This document shows, in pieces, positions 6,652-6,753 of a DNA stretch of 6,753 nt; the first letter of the stretch is position 1, and each line of letters starts with the position of its first letter. Origin of the DNA: Tissierellales bacterium (GTDB lineage Bacteria > Bacillota_A > Clostridia > Tissierellales > JASKZW01); contig JASKZW010000087.1 of assembly GCA_030147425.1 (NCBI GenBank), forward strand, positions 1 through 6,753, written 5' to 3'. A program made the position numbers and the translations under genes. Under the pieces are notes generated by a model. That model had not been told where the DNA came from and did not search any database. It saw only the letters and a program-made list of their open reading frames with translations.

Positions 6652-6700
6652 TTTGACTTCTAAATAATATATAGGTTTGACTTTAAAATAAATATAAAGG
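6652..6700 (+). repeat. Imperfect tandem duplication (24 and 25 bases) before the next gene
   Basis: Unit 1 (6652-6675) and unit 2 (6676-6700) both begin TTTGACTT and both end in AGG after an AT-rich middle containing AAATAA. Aligned by eye, 21 of 25 positions match with one gap. Each unit contains TTGACT, a 5/6 match to a -35 box (6653-6658 and 6677-6682), but neither has a well-placed -10 at 16-18 bases. The second unit ends within the ribosome binding site of the gene at 6711. Confidence 0.65.
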
Positions 6701-6702
6701 AG
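6697..6702 (+). promoter_or_regulatory. Ribosome binding site for the gene at 6711
   Basis: AAGGAG, extended to AAAGGAGATG, sits eight bases ahead of ATG 6711. It is the strongest Shine-Dalgarno match in the CRISPR part of the window and decides the start of the truncated gene. Confidence 0.8.
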
Positions 6703-6710
6703 ATGTAAAA

Positions 6711-6753
6711 ATGCGGTTGAATGAAATTAAGGAGCTAGATAAGGAGTTTAAAA
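6711..6753 (+). CDS. Start of a gene cut by the window end, possible Cas effector subunit
   Basis: Fourteen codons are visible (MRLNEIKELDKEFK) after an excellent ribosome binding site, and the frame is open at the window edge. The peptide is charged and helical, with no signal peptide. In type I-B operons the gene after cas6 is usually the large subunit cas8, so that is the contextual guess. The residues themselves do not identify any family. A type III subunit or an unrelated gene is equally compatible with so short a stretch. Confidence 0.6.
   Translation, partial: MRLNEIKELDKEFK

Noticed and set aside
5149..6753. CRISPR repeat-spacer array near the cas genes
   Set aside because: No 28-37-base repeat occurs at regular spacing; the only repeat is the two-copy tandem at 6652-6700, which has no spacer.

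Overview
The window comes from an AT-rich, low-GC Gram-positive anaerobe. Signs of this are heavy ATA/AGA/TTA codon use, strong AGGAGG-type ribosome binding sites, GTG and TTG starts, a Firmicutes-type signal peptide and a lipobox. A Clostridia or Tissierellia member is the best guess from codon style and protein flavour; genus cannot be told from the sequence alone. Every gene I can support lies on the + strand.

Region 1 (1-4723) is a cell-surface or secretion module. It holds the 3' part of a leucine-rich-repeat protein (internalin/BspA style). After only 13 bases follows a 1226-residue secreted subtilisin-family (S8) protease of the lactocepin/C5a-peptidase architecture: signal peptide, I9-like propeptide, catalytic core with PA insert, then Fn3/Ig-like domains. 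The pair ends at a good intrinsic terminator and is probably one transcript. Region 2 (4724-5174) is a single-gene unit: weak promoter, a 116-residue putative lipoprotein and its own terminator.

Region 3 (5175-6753) is the edge of a CRISPR-Cas locus. It begins with a broken RAMP (Cas7-like) gene, truncated just where the conserved PGSS-type motif should appear. A decayed stretch of about 390 bases (5477-5869) follows, in which a frame-shifted, nonsense-interrupted helical and lysine-rich protein can be reconstructed. Next is an intact cas6 (crRNA-processing endoribonuclease), then a long hairpin, a 24/25-base tandem repeat and the first 14 codons of another gene. Its position after cas6 suggests a Cas effector subunit, possibly a type I-B Cas8, but 14 codons do not prove it. 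No CRISPR array lies inside the window.

The main points of interest are the decayed type III-like effector beside a live cas6, the tandem repeat and hairpin ahead of the next gene, and the tight LRR-protease coupling. I found no convincing evidence of a wholly new system.
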